Assembly (NCBI RefSeq): GCF_000689415.1
Contig: NZ_HG322950.1
Location: 1-64,000 of the forward strand
Direction of reading: 5' to 3'
Source of the DNA: Pseudomonas knackmussii B13
Lineage (GTDB): Bacteria; Pseudomonadota; Gammaproteobacteria; Pseudomonadales; Pseudomonadaceae
Length of the DNA: 64,000 nt
The notes below the pieces were generated by a model that made no database searches, was not told where the DNA came from, and saw only the letters and a list, made by a program, of their open reading frames with translations. The translations under genes were made by a program, and so were the position numbers. Of this stretch, positions 13,040 through 22,381 are shown piece by piece (positions within the stretch are counted from its first letter, which is position 1; the number at the start of each line of letters is the position of its first letter).

Positions 13040-13927
13040 GTGGAGAAATTCAAAGGCGCACTGGTGGTGGGATTCCTGCGGTTGTTCGCCATGTTGCCGT
13101 GGCGCGCGGTCGGGGCCCTGGGCGCGGGCATCGGCTGGCTGATGTGGAAGCTGCCCAACCGCTCCCGCGAGATCGTGCGGATCAACCTGACGCATTGCTT
13201 CCCCGAGCTGTCGCCGGCCGAGCGCGAGAAGCTGGTCGGACGCAGCCTGATGGACATCGGCAAGACGCTCACCGAAAGCGCCTGTGCCTGGATCTGGCCA
13301 CCGCAGAAGTCGCTGCAGTACATCCGCGAAGTGGAAGGCATGGAGGTGCTGGAAGAGGCCCTGGCCTCGGGTGACGGCGTGGTCGGCATCACCAGCCACC
13401 TGGGCAACTGGGAAGTGCTCAACCACTTCTATTGCTCCTACGCCAAACCGATCATCTTCTACCGCCCGCCGAAGCTGAAGGCGGTGGATGAGCTGCTGAA
13501 GAAGCAGCGCGTGCAGCTGGGCAACCGCGTGGCGCCGTCCACCCCGGAAGGCATCATCAGCGTCATCAAGGAAGTGAAGCGAGGCGGCTGCGTCGGCATT
13601 CCCTGCGACCCTGAGCCGGACCTGGGCTCGGGGCTCTTCGTGCCCTACCTCGGCACCACCGCGCTCACCAGCAAGTTCGTGCCCTCCCTGCTCGCGCGGG
13701 GCAAGGCCCGCGGGGTGTTCTTCCATGCCGTGCGCCTGCCCGATGGCAGCGGCTACAAGGTGATCCTCGAGGCGGCACCGGCGGACATGTACGACAAGGA
13801 CATGGAAGTCTCGGTGGCCGCCCTGAGCCGCGAACTGGCCCGTTACGTACGCGACTACCCGAGCCAGTACATGTGGACCATGAAGCGCTTCAAGAAGCGC
13901 CCGGAAGGCGAAGCCAAGTGGTACTGA
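13040..13927 (+). CDS. Late lipid A acyltransferase (LpxL/HtrB family)
   Basis: Adds a secondary acyl chain to lipid A at the inner membrane. The 295-aa product has a single hydrophobic N-terminal segment (residues about 8-37), the catalytic HX4E motif in TSHLGNWEVLN, and a downstream GIPCDPEPDLGSG block. Start is GTG at 13040 with a GAAGGAG ribosome site 7 bases upstream. The equivalent position in P. aeruginosa holds PA0011, an HtrB-type enzyme. Which position is acylated cannot be read from sequence. It may be co-transcribed with the manganese transporter 17 bases downstream. Confidence 0.9.
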   Translation: MEKFKGALVVGFLRLFAMLPWRAVGALGAGIGWLMWKLPNRSREIVRINLTHCFPELSPAEREKLVGRSLMDIGKTLTESACAWIWPPQKSLQYIREVEGMEVLEEALASGDGVVGITSHLGNWEVLNHFYCSYAKPIIFYRPPKLKAVDELLKKQRVQLGNRVAPSTPEGIISVIKEVKRGGCVGIPCDPEPDLGSGLFVPYLGTTALTSKFVPSLLARGKARGVFFHAVRLPDGSGYKVILEAAPADMYDKDMEVSVAALSRELARYVRDYPSQYMWTMKRFKKRPEGEAKWY

Positions 13928-13944
13928 GCTGAAGGAGCAGCCGC

Positions 13945-15258
13945 ATGCTGGGATTGCCGACCACCGCCACTGCGCCCTTCTGCCCGTCCGAGGTCAAGGG
14001 TAGCGTCGTCGTCTCGCCCAGCGCGCCGCTGTGGAAGCGCATCCTGCAATTCGCCGGGCCCGGCCTGCTCGTGTCCATCGGCTACATGGACCCGGGCAAC
14101 TGGGCGACGGCCATCGAAGCCGGTTCGGGCTTTGGCTACCAGCTGCTGTTCGTGGTCCTGCTTTCCAGCCTCGCCGGCATGGTCCTGCAATGTCTGGCGA
14201 TGCGCCTGGGCATCGTCAGCGGGCAGGATCTGGCGCAGCTCTCGCGGCAACGCTACAGCCCGGCCGTAGCCAGGGGGCAGTGGCTGCTGGCAGAGCTGTC
14301 GATCATCGCCACCGACCTTGCCGAAGTACTCGGCTGCGCCCTCGCCTTCCACCTGCTGCTGGGCGTCAACCTCACCGGCGGCATCCTCCTCACCGCCCTC
14401 GACACCCTGATCGTCCTTGGCCTCAAGGGGCAGCGCTTCCGCCACCTCGAAGCCATCATGCTGGGCCTGATCCTCACCATCAGCGCCTGCTACGCGGTCG
14501 AGCTGCTGCTGATCAAGCCGCATTGGCCGGACGTGGCCATCGGCTTCCTGCCCAGCTGGCAGGCGGTCAGCGCCCGGGAGCCGCTGTACCTCGCGATCGG
14601 CATCCTCGGCGCCACCGTGATGCCGCACAACCTCTACCTGCATTCCTCCATCGTGCAGACCCGCGCGGTTTCCGGCAGCCAGGGCAAGGCCTCGGCGATC
14701 CGCCTGGCGCGACTGGATACCATCGTGTCGTTGAGCCTTGCGCTGCTGATCAACGCCGCCATCCTGATTCTCGCCGCGGCGGCCTTCCACGAAACCGGGC
14801 ACGCCGACGTCACCGAGATCCAGGACGCCTACCGTCTGCTCGAACCCCTGGTCGGCGCCGGCCTGGCCGCCATCCTGTTCGGCGTGGCGCTGCTGGCTTC
14901 CGGGCAGAGTTCGACCTTCACTGGCACCATCGCCGGCCAGGTGATCATGGAAGGCTTCCTGCAGATGAAGATTCCGTGCTGGCAGCGTCGCCTGATCACT
15001 CGTGCCCTGGCGCTGATCCCGGCGCTGATCGGCGTGCTGCTGCTGGGCGACAAGGCGGTGGGCAAGCTGCTGGTGTTCAGCCAGGTGGTGCTCAGCCTGC
15101 AACTGCCGTTCGCCCTCTGGCCGCTGATCCGCTTCACCAGCGACCGCGCGTTGATGGGCGAATTCGTCAACAGCCGGCTGACCCAGGCTTTGGGCTGGCT
15201 GCTGTTCGTGGTCATCAGTGGCGCCAACCTGTGGCTGCTGGGGCAACTGTTCGCTTGA
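13945..15258 (+). CDS. mntH: Nramp family divalent metal (Mn2+) transporter MntH
   Basis: Proton-coupled importer of Mn2+ and possibly Fe2+ in the inner membrane. The 437-aa product has about 11 hydrophobic segments. It carries both Nramp metal-binding signatures: YMDPGNWATAI in the first helix and GATVMPHNLYLHSS in the sixth. A GAAGGAG ribosome site precedes the ATG by 7 bases. I saw no Fur or MntR box upstream; the gene follows the acyltransferase closely. Confidence 0.92.
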   Translation: MLGLPTTATAPFCPSEVKGSVVVSPSAPLWKRILQFAGPGLLVSIGYMDPGNWATAIEAGSGFGYQLLFVVLLSSLAGMVLQCLAMRLGIVSGQDLAQLSRQRYSPAVARGQWLLAELSIIATDLAEVLGCALAFHLLLGVNLTGGILLTALDTLIVLGLKGQRFRHLEAIMLGLILTISACYAVELLLIKPHWPDVAIGFLPSWQAVSAREPLYLAIGILGATVMPHNLYLHSSIVQTRAVSGSQGKASAIRLARLDTIVSLSLALLINAAILILAAAAFHETGHADVTEIQDAYRLLEPLVGAGLAAILFGVALLASGQSSTFTGTIAGQVIMEGFLQMKIPCWQRRLITRALALIPALIGVLLLGDKAVGKLLVFSQVVLSLQLPFALWPLIRFTSDRALMGEFVNSRLTQALGWLLFVVISGANLWLLGQLFA

Positions 15259-15314
15259 CCTGCGCCGCCATATCGGGCGGACTATGCCGCTGACCTTCCG
15301 GACGGATGCCGAGC

Positions 15315-15575
15315 ATGGCGAATCAGAGGCAGTACCCGCGTACCCCGATGAAGTGCAGGATCAAGATCGCCCACGCGAGTTTCGGCGAGATTTTCGGCCA
15401 CACTCGCGACCTCTCCGACGGCGGCGTCTATGTGCGCCATGAAGCCCTCGCCGGCCTGCCCGCCGGCACCCGCGTGACCGGCCAGGTGCAAGACCTTCCG
15501 ATCGAGGCGCCGGTGTTGCAGATGGAAGTCACCCGCACCGACGCCGAAGGCGCGGGCTTGCGCTTCGTCGAGTGA
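15315..15575 (+). CDS. PilZ domain protein (c-di-GMP receptor)
   Basis: Small single-domain PilZ protein of 86 aa, predicted to bind cyclic di-GMP. It has the RxxxR motif in QRQYPRTP near the N-terminus and the DxSxxG motif in RDLSDGGVYV. Both arginine and serine/glycine positions needed for ligand binding are intact. An in-frame ATG three codons earlier (15306) is an equally possible start; neither has a strong ribosome site. Partner protein is unknown. Confidence 0.88.
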   Translation: MANQRQYPRTPMKCRIKIAHASFGEIFGHTRDLSDGGVYVRHEALAGLPAGTRVTGQVQDLPIEAPVLQMEVTRTDAEGAGLRFVE

Positions 15576-15647
15576 AGCGCCCGACGAAGAACCTGACTTT
15601 CGGGTCCGTTATTCGCTAGAATACGCGCCGCTCGGCATAGGGCCGGG

Positions 15648-15682
15648 CATGGGTTCCCTCACCCCATCGATGAAAAAGGACC
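15648..15682 (+). promoter_or_regulatory. Probable preQ1-I riboswitch upstream of yhhQ
   Basis: Compact aptamer-like element: P1 stem ATGGG (15649-15653) with CCCAT (15663-15667), a TTCCCTCAC loop, an A-rich tail and then AAGGA (15676-15680), which is also the ribosome site of yhhQ. Loop TCC can pair with GGA, giving the H-type pseudoknot of preQ1-I aptamers. Ligand binding would hide the ribosome site. The downstream gene transports a queuosine precursor, which fits. Assigned by pattern, not by a covariance model. Confidence 0.7.
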
Positions 15683-15686
15683 ACGC

Positions 15687-16334
15687 ATGTCTGCCTTTTC
15701 CCCGGCGGCACGGCGCAACGCGCTGGCCGGCCTGATCGTTTTCCACATCATCATCATCATCGCCAGCAACTACCTGGTGCAGCTGCCCATGACCCTGTTC
15801 GGCTGGCAGACCACCTGGGGTGCGTTCAGCTTCCCGTTCATCTTCCTGGCCACCGACCTCACCGTGCGCCTGCTCGGCAAGGGCCCGGCGCGGCGCGTCA
15901 TCGCCCGCGTGATGCTGCCCGCGCTGCTGGCCTCGTACGTGGTTTCGGTGCTGTTCCAGGATGGCGGCTACCGAGGCTTGGCGGCGCTGGGCGAATTCAA
16001 TACCTTCGTCGGGCGCATCGCGCTAGGCAGCTTCTTCGCCTACGCGCTGGGGCAGATTCTCGACATCCAGGTCTTCGATCGCCTGCGCAAGCTCCGCCAG
16101 TGGTGGATCGCCCCGGTCGTGTCGACCCTGTTCGGCAACCTGATGGACACCTTCGCGTTCTTCTCGGTGGCCTTCTGGCACAGTGCCAACCCCTTCATGG
16201 CCGAGCACTGGGTGGAGATCGCCAGCGTCGATTACGCGGTGAAGCTGAGTGTCAGCCTGATTCTCTTCGTGCCGCTCTATGGCGTGCTGCTGAACGCCAT
16301 TCTGCGCCGCGTGCAGCGGCCGGCGCTGGCCTGA
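15687..16334 (+). CDS. yhhQ: Queuosine precursor transporter YhhQ
   Basis: Inner-membrane importer of 7-cyano- or 7-aminomethyl-7-deazaguanine for tRNA queuosine synthesis (ECF-S-like DUF165/COG1738 family). The 215-aa product has about six hydrophobic helices and the family blocks FPFIFLATDLTVRLLGK and STLFGNLMDTFAFFSVAF. Its ribosome site AAGGA lies inside a preQ1-riboswitch-like hairpin, matching the role. Single-gene unit followed by a REP hairpin. Confidence 0.92.
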   Translation: MSAFSPAARRNALAGLIVFHIIIIIASNYLVQLPMTLFGWQTTWGAFSFPFIFLATDLTVRLLGKGPARRVIARVMLPALLASYVVSVLFQDGGYRGLAALGEFNTFVGRIALGSFFAYALGQILDIQVFDRLRKLRQWWIAPVVSTLFGNLMDTFAFFSVAFWHSANPFMAEHWVEIASVDYAVKLSVSLILFVPLYGVLLNAILRRVQRPALA

Positions 16335-16350
16335 AGGTCGGCGATTCCCT

Positions 16351-16398
16351 GTAGGAGCGAACCTTGTCCGCGAATCGCGGGCATGGCCCGCTCCTACA
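16351..16398. repeat. REP-type palindromic repeat
   Basis: GTAGGAGCGAACC head with GGCCCGCTCCTAC tail. It lies between yhhQ and the convergent TPR gene and may act as a transcript-end hairpin for both. Confidence 0.8.
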
Positions 16399-16411
16399 AA
16401 GGGCGGTGCGG

Positions 16412-16729
16412 TTAGCTGTTCTGCGCCTTGTCGAGCTTGCGCAGGAATACCGTCATTTCCTTTTCCGCCTGCTTGTCGCCGTGGGCCTGGGCTGCGGCCA
16501 GGCCATCGGCCCAGGCGGCGCGGGCGCCATCGAGGTTGCCTTCGGCCTGCAGCGCCTTGCCCAGCAACTTCCAGGCTGCCGAGTACTTCGGGTCCTGCTC
16601 CACGCAGCGGCGCAGATGAACCGCTGCCCTGGCGGCTTCGCCGGCATCCAGGTAGCCCTTGCCGAGGCCAAAGCGCAGCAGCGGGTTATCCACGCCTTTG
16701 GCGAGCATTTTTTCCAGTCCTTCGAGCAT
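16412..16729 (-). CDS. Tetratricopeptide repeat protein
   Basis: 105-aa soluble protein containing about two TPR motifs (LLRFGLGKGYLDAGEAARAA and AAWKLLGKALQAEGNLDGA), so probably a protein-binding scaffold of unknown partner. No signal peptide. It lies 13 bases downstream of trkA on the same strand and is likely co-transcribed. The ribosome site GGAGGGC lies a few bases before the ATG. Confidence 0.85.
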   Translation of the reverse strand: MLEGLEKMLAKGVDNPLLRFGLGKGYLDAGEAARAAVHLRRCVEQDPKYSAAWKLLGKALQAEGNLDGARAAWADGLAAAQAHGDKQAEKEMTVFLRKLDKAQNS

Positions 16730-16742
16730 CGCCTGCCCTCCT

Positions 16743-18116
16743 TCAGAAGAACGTCAGACCGGCCTGGAACAGCCGCTCGATGTCACGGATGCGCTTCTTG
16801 TCGACCACGAACAGGATCACGTGGTCGCCGTGTTCGATCAGCAGTTCGCCGTGGGCGATCAGCACTTCCTCGTCGCGGATCACTGCGCCGATGGTGGTGC
16901 CCGGCGGCAGGTTGATCTTGCTCAGCGGGCGGCCGATGACCTTGCTCGATTTCGGGTCGCCGTGGGCGACCATTTCGATGGCTTCGGCGGCGCCACGGCG
17001 CAGGGAATGCACGCTCTCGATGTCGCCGCGGCGCACGTGGGTCAGCAGGGTGCCGATGGTGGCCAGCTGCGGGCTGATGGCGATGTCGATCTCGCCGCCC
17101 TGGACCAGGTCGACGTAGGCCGGGTTGTTGATGAGCGTCATCACCTTGCGCGCGCCCAGGCGCTTGGCCAGCAGCGAGGACATGATGTTCGCCTCGTCGT
17201 CGTTGGTCAGGGCGAGGAAGAGGTCGGTTTCGCCGATGTCTTCCTCCAGCAGCAGGTCACGATCCGAGGCGCTGCCCTGGAGCACGATGGCGCTGTCCAG
17301 GTTGTCCGAAAGATGCCGGCAGCGCGCCGGGTTCATCTCGATGATCTTCACCTGGTAGCGGTTCTCGATGGCCTCGGCCAGGCGTTCGCCGATGTTGCCG
17401 CCGCCGGCGATGATGATCCGCCGGTAGTTCTCCTCCATCCGCCGCATCTCGCCCATCACCGCGCGGATGTGGGCCTTGGCAGCGATGAAGAAGACCTCGT
17501 CGTCGGCCTCGATCACGGTGTCGCCCTGGGGGATGATCGGCCGGTTGCGCCGGTAGATGGCCGCCACGCGGGTGTCCGCGTTGGGCATGTGCTCTCGAAG
17601 TTGGCGCAACTCCTGGCCTACCAGTGGGCCGCCGTAGTGCGCCTTGATGCCAACCAGCTGCGCCTTGCCTTCGGCGAAGTCGATCACCTGCAGCGAGCCG
17701 GGGTATTCGATCAGCCGCTTGATGTAGTTGGTGACCACCTGTTCCGGGCTGATCAGCACGTCCACCGGAATGGCCTCGTTGTTGAACAGGCCGCTGCGGG
17801 TCAGGTACGCCGCCTCGCGCACGCGGGCGATGCGGGTCGGCGTGTTGAACAGGGTATAGGCCACCTGGCAGGCGACCATGTTGACCTCGTCGCTGTTGGT
17901 CACCGCCACCAGCATGTCGGCGTCATCGGCGCCGGCCTGGCGCAGCACCGTGGGGAAGGAGGCCTTGCCCTGCACCGTTCGGATGTCGAGGCGGTCGTTG
18001 AGGTCGCGCAGGCGCTCGCCGTCGGTGTCGACCACCGTGATGTCGTTGGCTTCGCTGGCCAGGTGTTCGGCGAGGGTGCCGCCGACCTGCCCGGCACCGA
18101 GGATGATGATCTTCAT
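16743..18116 (-). CDS. trkA: Trk potassium uptake regulatory protein TrkA
   Basis: Peripheral NAD-binding subunit that gates TrkH/TrkG potassium uptake. The 457-aa product is a tandem of two RCK units, each with a Rossmann glycine motif: [16 protein letters not shown] at the N-terminus and [16 protein letters not shown] near residue 235, each followed by an RCK-C domain. Full length for the family. It lies downstream of rsmB with a 148-base gap. Confidence 0.96.
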   Translation of the reverse strand: MKIIILGAGQVGGTLAEHLASEANDITVVDTDGERLRDLNDRLDIRTVQGKASFPTVLRQAGADDADMLVAVTNSDEVNMVACQVAYTLFNTPTRIARVREAAYLTRSGLFNNEAIPVDVLISPEQVVTNYIKRLIEYPGSLQVIDFAEGKAQLVGIKAHYGGPLVGQELRQLREHMPNADTRVAAIYRRNRPIIPQGDTVIEADDEVFFIAAKAHIRAVMGEMRRMEENYRRIIIAGGGNIGERLAEAIENRYQVKIIEMNPARCRHLSDNLDSAIVLQGSASDRDLLLEEDIGETDLFLALTNDDEANIMSSLLAKRLGARKVMTLINNPAYVDLVQGGEIDIAISPQLATIGTLLTHVRRGDIESVHSLRRGAAEAIEMVAHGDPKSSKVIGRPLSKINLPPGTTIGAVIRDEEVLIAHGELLIEHGDHVILFVVDKKRIRDIERLFQAGLTFF

Positions 18117-18264
18117 TGCGGCTTCCTATGCCTATTCACTGGGGCTCGCGAGCTAGAGCGAGACTAGGAAGGCGGTGGTTTTGAAAGCGCAGTTCACTCT
18201 AGTGAATGAGCATTTCGAAATCGTCGCCTGACGCCGTATCGCCGACGCGCAGCAGCCCCCGAAC

Positions 18265-19575
18265 CTATCGGGCGGAAATCTTGATCAGCTTGGCATAGTA
18301 GAAACCGTCGTGTCCGCCTTCCTGCGGCAACAGCTGGCGACCGTGGTCCTGCTTCAGCCCCCAGGGGCCGGCGAGATCCAGCTCACGGGCGCCGGGCGTG
18401 CGGGCAAGGAAGGCGGCGATCGACTCGCGGTTCTCCTGCGGCATCACCGAGCAGGTGGCGTAGAGCAGGATGCCGCCCACTTCCAGGGTCGGCCAGAGCG
18501 CGTCGAGCAGCTCGCCCTGCAACTGCGCCAGGGCTGGAATGTCTTCGGCGGCGCGGGTCAGCTTGATGTCCGGATGGCGGCGGATCACGCCGGTGGCCGA
18601 GCAGGGCGCGTCGAGCAGGATGCGCTGGAACGGCTTGCCGTCCCACCAGGCGGCGGTGTCGCGGCCGTCGGCGGCGATCAGCTGGGCGTCCAGCTGCAGG
18701 CGTTGCAGGTTCTCGCGCACGCGCACCAGGCGGGATTCTTCCAGGTCCACGCCAAGCACGCTGGCCAGGCCCGGTTCGGCTTCCAGCAGGTGGCAGGTCT
18801 TGCCGCCGGGGGCGCAGCAGGCGTCGAGCACGCGCTGGCCGGGGGCCAGTTCGAGCAAATCGGCGGCTAGTTGCGCAGCTTCGTCCTGCACGCTCACGCG
18901 GCCTTCGGCGAAACCCGGCAGCTCGCGCACGTCGCACGGCTGGTCGAGCTGGATGCCGTCGCGGCTGAAGGCGCAGGCCGTGGCGTCGAATCCAACGGTC
19001 TGCAGTTCGGCCAGGTAGGCGTCACGGGTGCCTTGGCGGCGGTTGACCCGCAGGGTCATCGGCGGATGCGCGTTGTTCGCCGCGCATACGGCTTCGAACT
19101 GTTCTGGCCAGGACTGCTTGAGGGCCTTCTGCAGCCAGCGCGGATGCGCGAGGCGTGCAGCTGGGTCGCGGTCGATGTCCGCCAGCAGCCCTTCGCTTTC
19201 GCGCTGGGCGCGGCGCAGCACGGCGTTGAGCAGGCCCTTGGCCCAGGTTTTCTTCAGCTTGTCCGCGCAGCCGACGGTCTCGCCGATGGCTGCGTGCGGG
19301 GGAATGCGGGTGTAGAGCAACTGGTAGAGGCCGACCAGCAGCAGCGCCTCGACGTCACGGTCGCCAGCCTTGAACGGCTTCTGCAGCAGGCGCGAAGCCA
19401 GGGCTGCGAGGCGCGGTTGCCAGCGCGCGGTGCCGAAGGCCAGCTCCTGGGTCAGGCCGCGGTCGCGCGGAGCGACCAGCTCCAGCTGCGGCGGCAGCGA
19501 GCCACCCAGCGAGGCGCGGCCGGCGAGCACGGCAGTCAGGGCGCGGGCGGCGGCGAGGCGCGGGCTGGTGCTCAT
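18265..19575 (-). CDS. rsmB: 16S rRNA (cytosine(967)-C(5))-methyltransferase RsmB
   Basis: Methylates C967 of 16S rRNA using S-adenosylmethionine. The 436-aa product has an N-terminal NusB-like RNA-binding domain, SAM motif [16 protein letters not shown], and the two cysteines of m5C methyltransferases in [17 protein letters not shown] and [11 protein letters not shown]. The start at 19575 overlaps the fmt stop as ATGA; the longer upstream frame overlaps fmt and is not family-like. Confidence 0.96.
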   Translation of the reverse strand: MSTSPRLAAARALTAVLAGRASLGGSLPPQLELVAPRDRGLTQELAFGTARWQPRLAALASRLLQKPFKAGDRDVEALLLVGLYQLLYTRIPPHAAIGETVGCADKLKKTWAKGLLNAVLRRAQRESEGLLADIDRDPAARLAHPRWLQKALKQSWPEQFEAVCAANNAHPPMTLRVNRRQGTRDAYLAELQTVGFDATACAFSRDGIQLDQPCDVRELPGFAEGRVSVQDEAAQLAADLLELAPGQRVLDACCAPGGKTCHLLEAEPGLASVLGVDLEESRLVRVRENLQRLQLDAQLIAADGRDTAAWWDGKPFQRILLDAPCSATGVIRRHPDIKLTRAAEDIPALAQLQGELLDALWPTLEVGGILLYATCSVMPQENRESIAAFLARTPGARELDLAGPWGLKQDHGRQLLPQEGGHDGFYYAKLIKISAR

Positions 19576-20516
19576 TGGCCGAGCACCTGGCCGGAGGCGA
19601 ACTGCTCGCGACGGCTGTTGAACAGGTCGGCGAAGGCCAGCGGCTTGCCGCCGGGCAGCTGCACGCGAGTCAGCAGCAGGCTGCCTTCGCCGCAACCTAC
19701 CAGCAGGCCGTCGCGGCTGGCGTCGAGGATCTTGCCGGGCTCGCCCTTGCCTTCGCCCAGGCGCGCGGCCCAGACCTTCAGGGTTTCGCCGTTGAGCGTG
19801 GTGTGGCAGACCGGCCAGGGATCGAAGGCGCGCACGCGGCGCTCCAGCTCGGCGGCCGGCAGGCTCCAGTCGAGTTTGGCTTCTTCCTTGTTCAGCTTGT
19901 GCGCGTAGGTGGCCAGTGCATCGTCCTGGACCTCGCCCTGCAACGTGCCGGCAGCCAGGCCGGCGATGGCTTCGATCACCGCCGGCGGGCCGAGGCGCGC
20001 GAGGCGGTCATGCAGGCTGCCGCCGGTGTCTTCGGCGGAAATCGGGGTAGCGATCTTGAGCAGCATCGGCCCGGTGTCCAGACCGGCTTCCATCTGCATC
20101 ACGGTGACGCCGCTCTCCGCGTCGCCGGCTTCCACCGCGCGCTGGATCGGCGCCGCACCGCGCCAGCGCGGCAGCAGCGAGGCGTGGCTGTTGATGCAGC
20201 CCAGGCGCGGGATGTCGAGCACCACCTGCGGCAGGATCAGGCCGTAGGCGACTACCACCATCAGGTCCGGCTGCAGGGCGGCCAGTTCGGCCTGGGCCTC
20301 TTCGTTGCGCAAGGTCGGCGGCTGCAGCACCGGCAGGCCGTGCTCCACGGCGAGCTGCTTGACCGGGCTGGGCATCAGCTTCTGCCCGCGGCCTGCCGGG
20401 CGGTCCGGCTGGGTGTAGACGGCGACGATCTGGTGCGGGGTGTCGAGCAGGGCCTTGAGGTGCTCGGCGGCGAAGTCCGGGGTTCCGGCGAAGACGATGC
20501 GCAATGCTTGGCTCAT
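19572..20516 (-). CDS. fmt: Methionyl-tRNA formyltransferase
   Basis: Formylates initiator Met-tRNA using 10-formyltetrahydrofolate. The 314-aa product begins [19 protein letters not shown] and has the catalytic [15 protein letters not shown] block with downstream [17 protein letters not shown]. Start ATG at 20516 was chosen over the open frame upstream because the family sequence begins there. It lies downstream of def, with a hairpin between them, and is coupled to rsmB. Confidence 0.97.
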   Translation of the reverse strand: MSQALRIVFAGTPDFAAEHLKALLDTPHQIVAVYTQPDRPAGRGQKLMPSPVKQLAVEHGLPVLQPPTLRNEEAQAELAALQPDLMVVVAYGLILPQVVLDIPRLGCINSHASLLPRWRGAAPIQRAVEAGDAESGVTVMQMEAGLDTGPMLLKIATPISAEDTGGSLHDRLARLGPPAVIEAIAGLAAGTLQGEVQDDALATYAHKLNKEEAKLDWSLPAAELERRVRAFDPWPVCHTTLNGETLKVWAARLGEGKGEPGKILDASRDGLLVGCGEGSLLLTRVQLPGGKPLAFADLFNSRREQFASGQVLGQ

Positions 20517-20533
20517 GCGGGGCTCGCTGAATG

Positions 20534-20560
20534 AAAAAAGGCTTGCCGGAGCAAGCCTTT
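20534..20560 (-). terminator. Terminator-like hairpin between def and fmt
   Basis: Minus-strand hairpin AAAGGCTTGC-tccg-GCAAGCCTTTTTT, a classical stem plus U-run, placed 13 bases after the def stop and 18 bases before the fmt start. It may partly terminate def transcripts and lower fmt-rsmB expression. Confidence 0.75.
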
Positions 20561-20572
20561 GGGGATGGGGCG

Positions 20573-21079
20573 TCAGGCGCGCTGGCGGTGCTGCTTTTCC
20601 AGCTTCTTCTTGATCCGGTCGCGCTTGAGGCTGGACAGGTAGTCGACGAACAGCTTGCCGTTGAGGTGATCGCACTCATGTTGGATGCAGACGGCCAGCA
20701 GGCCATCGGCGATTTCCTCGAAGGCCTTGCCGTCGCGATCCAGCGCCTTGATGCGCACGCGCGTCGGGCGATCGACGTTCTCGTAGAAGCCGGGCACCGA
20801 GAGGCAGCCTTCCTGGTATTCGCCCATCTCTTCGGTGAGCGGCTCCAGTTCCGGGTTGATGAACACGCGCGGTTCGGACTTGTCTTCGGACAGGTCCATC
20901 ACCACGATGCGCTTGTGCACGTTCACCTGCGTGGCGGCCAGGCCGATACCGGGCGCCTCGTACATGGTTTCGAACATGTCGTCGACCAACTGGCGAACAG
21001 CGTCGTCGACCCGCTCGACCGGCTTGGCGATCGTGCGCAGGCGCGGATCGGGGAATTCGAGAATGTTCAGAATGGCCAT
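20573..21079 (-). CDS. def: Peptide deformylase
   Basis: Metalloenzyme that removes the formyl group from nascent proteins. The 168-aa product has all three signature motifs: [16 protein letters not shown] and QHECDHLNG, the last two supplying the Cys and two His metal ligands. It is first in the def-fmt-rsmB direction and divergent from tsaP with a 137-base gap. Confidence 0.97.
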   Translation of the reverse strand: MAILNILEFPDPRLRTIAKPVERVDDAVRQLVDDMFETMYEAPGIGLAATQVNVHKRIVVMDLSEDKSEPRVFINPELEPLTEEMGEYQEGCLSVPGFYENVDRPTRVRIKALDRDGKAFEEIADGLLAVCIQHECDHLNGKLFVDYLSSLKRDRIKKKLEKQHRQRA

Positions 21080-21216
21080 ATGCGTTTGTGATGCACTTGT
21101 GGAATAAAGTAAAAATCGGCTGCTAATATGCTGAGCAGCATCGAAAAACGCTGAAAAGCCCGGTAGGGGCGGCTTTGCGGCGTTTCAGGGGTACACATAA
21201 TAAAGGGATTCACCGC

Positions 21217-22242
21217 ATGAGGAAAACACTACTCGCCGTGCTGCTGCTTGCGGCAGGCAGCGTGGCGCAGGGTGCCGTAGAGCTCAGGGACGGCCATCCG
21301 GATCGCTATACCGTGGTCAAGGGTGACACTCTCTGGGATATCTCGGGCAAGTTCCTGAGCAAACCCTGGAAGTGGCCGGAAATCTGGCAGGTGAATCCGC
21401 AGATTCGCAACCCGCACCTGATCTACCCGGGGGACGTACTGAGCCTGGTGTACATCGACGGCCAGCCGCGCCTGGTCCTGGGCCGCGGCGCGTCCCACGG
21501 CACCATCAAGCTGTCGCCGAAAGTGCGCAGCACGCCTATGGCCGAGGCCGTGCCCACCATCCCGCTGGACAAGATCAACGCCTTCCTGCTGTCCAACCGC
21601 ATCGTCGACAGTGAAGGTGATTTCGAAAAGGCCCCGCACATGGTTGCCGGTGATGCCGAGCGCGTGGTCAGCGGCGCCGGTGACCGCGCCTATGCGCGCG
21701 GCGACTCGCTGGTAGAGCAGGGTAGCTACGGCATCTTCCGCCAAGGCAAGACCTACACCGACCCGGACACCAAGGAAGTCCTCGGCATCGACGCCATGGA
21801 CATCGGTAGCGCCAACGTCACCGCCAAGGAAAACGACGTCGCCACGCTCAACCTGACCCGTTCCACCCAGGAAGTGCGTCCGGGCGACCGCCTGTTCCCC
21901 ACCGAGGAGCGTGCGGTCACCACGGTGTTCATGCCCAGCGAGCCGAAGACCCCGATCAAGGGCACCATCATCGACGTGCCGCGCGGCGTGACCCAGGTCG
22001 GCAAGTACGACGTGGTAACCATCGACAAGGGCGCGCGCGACGGCCTCGAGGAAGGCAACGTGCTGGCCATCTACAAGCTGGGCGAGACGGTGCGTGACCG
22101 CGTCGACGGCGACCTGGTGAAGATGCCCGACGAGCGCTCCGGCCTGGTGATGATCTTCCGCACCTACCACCGCCTGAGCTACGGCCTGGTGCTCACCGCC
22201 AGCCGCTCGCTGGAAGTGCAGGACAAGGTGCGCAACCCCTGA
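21217..22242 (+). CDS. tsaP: LysM domain protein TsaP (type IV pilus secretin-associated)
   Basis: Periplasmic peptidoglycan-binding protein; the P. aeruginosa locus equivalent (PA0020) is called TsaP and associates with the PilQ secretin. The 341-aa product has a signal peptide (residues 1-19, ending VAQG), then a LysM domain (YTVVKGDTLWDISGKFL to IYPGDVLSLV) at about 27-80, and a long C-terminal region of beta character. Start at 21217 with an AAAGGGA ribosome site. Followed by a strong terminator. Confidence 0.88.
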   Translation: MRKTLLAVLLLAAGSVAQGAVELRDGHPDRYTVVKGDTLWDISGKFLSKPWKWPEIWQVNPQIRNPHLIYPGDVLSLVYIDGQPRLVLGRGASHGTIKLSPKVRSTPMAEAVPTIPLDKINAFLLSNRIVDSEGDFEKAPHMVAGDAERVVSGAGDRAYARGDSLVEQGSYGIFRQGKTYTDPDTKEVLGIDAMDIGSANVTAKENDVATLNLTRSTQEVRPGDRLFPTEERAVTTVFMPSEPKTPIKGTIIDVPRGVTQVGKYDVVTIDKGARDGLEEGNVLAIYKLGETVRDRVDGDLVKMPDERSGLVMIFRTYHRLSYGLVLTASRSLEVQDKVRNP

Positions 22243-22258
22243 CGCACCAAGTTCTTCG

Positions 22259-22288
22259 AGAACCCCGCTTCGGCGGGGTTCTTTGTTT
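22259..22288 (+). terminator. Intrinsic terminator after tsaP
   Basis: AGAACCCCGC-ttcg-GCGGGGTTCT stem with a stable TTCG tetraloop, followed by TTTGTTT. Confidence 0.9.
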
Positions 22289-22381
22289 CTGGCCTTCCGG
22301 CTTTTCCGAGCGGTCCGACAGGCACCCGCCCATCCGGACGGCATAGTCGGGCGTTCCGCCCGCGACCGAAGGAACGCCGCC

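Noticed and set aside
15306..15314. Alternative upstream ATG for the PilZ gene
   Set aside because: Neither start has a good ribosome site; the shorter form begins at the conserved QRQYPR region, so it was preferred, without certainty.
16659..18167. 502-aa open frame opposite trkA
   Set aside because: Antisense to the complete trkA gene; no domain or signal seen.
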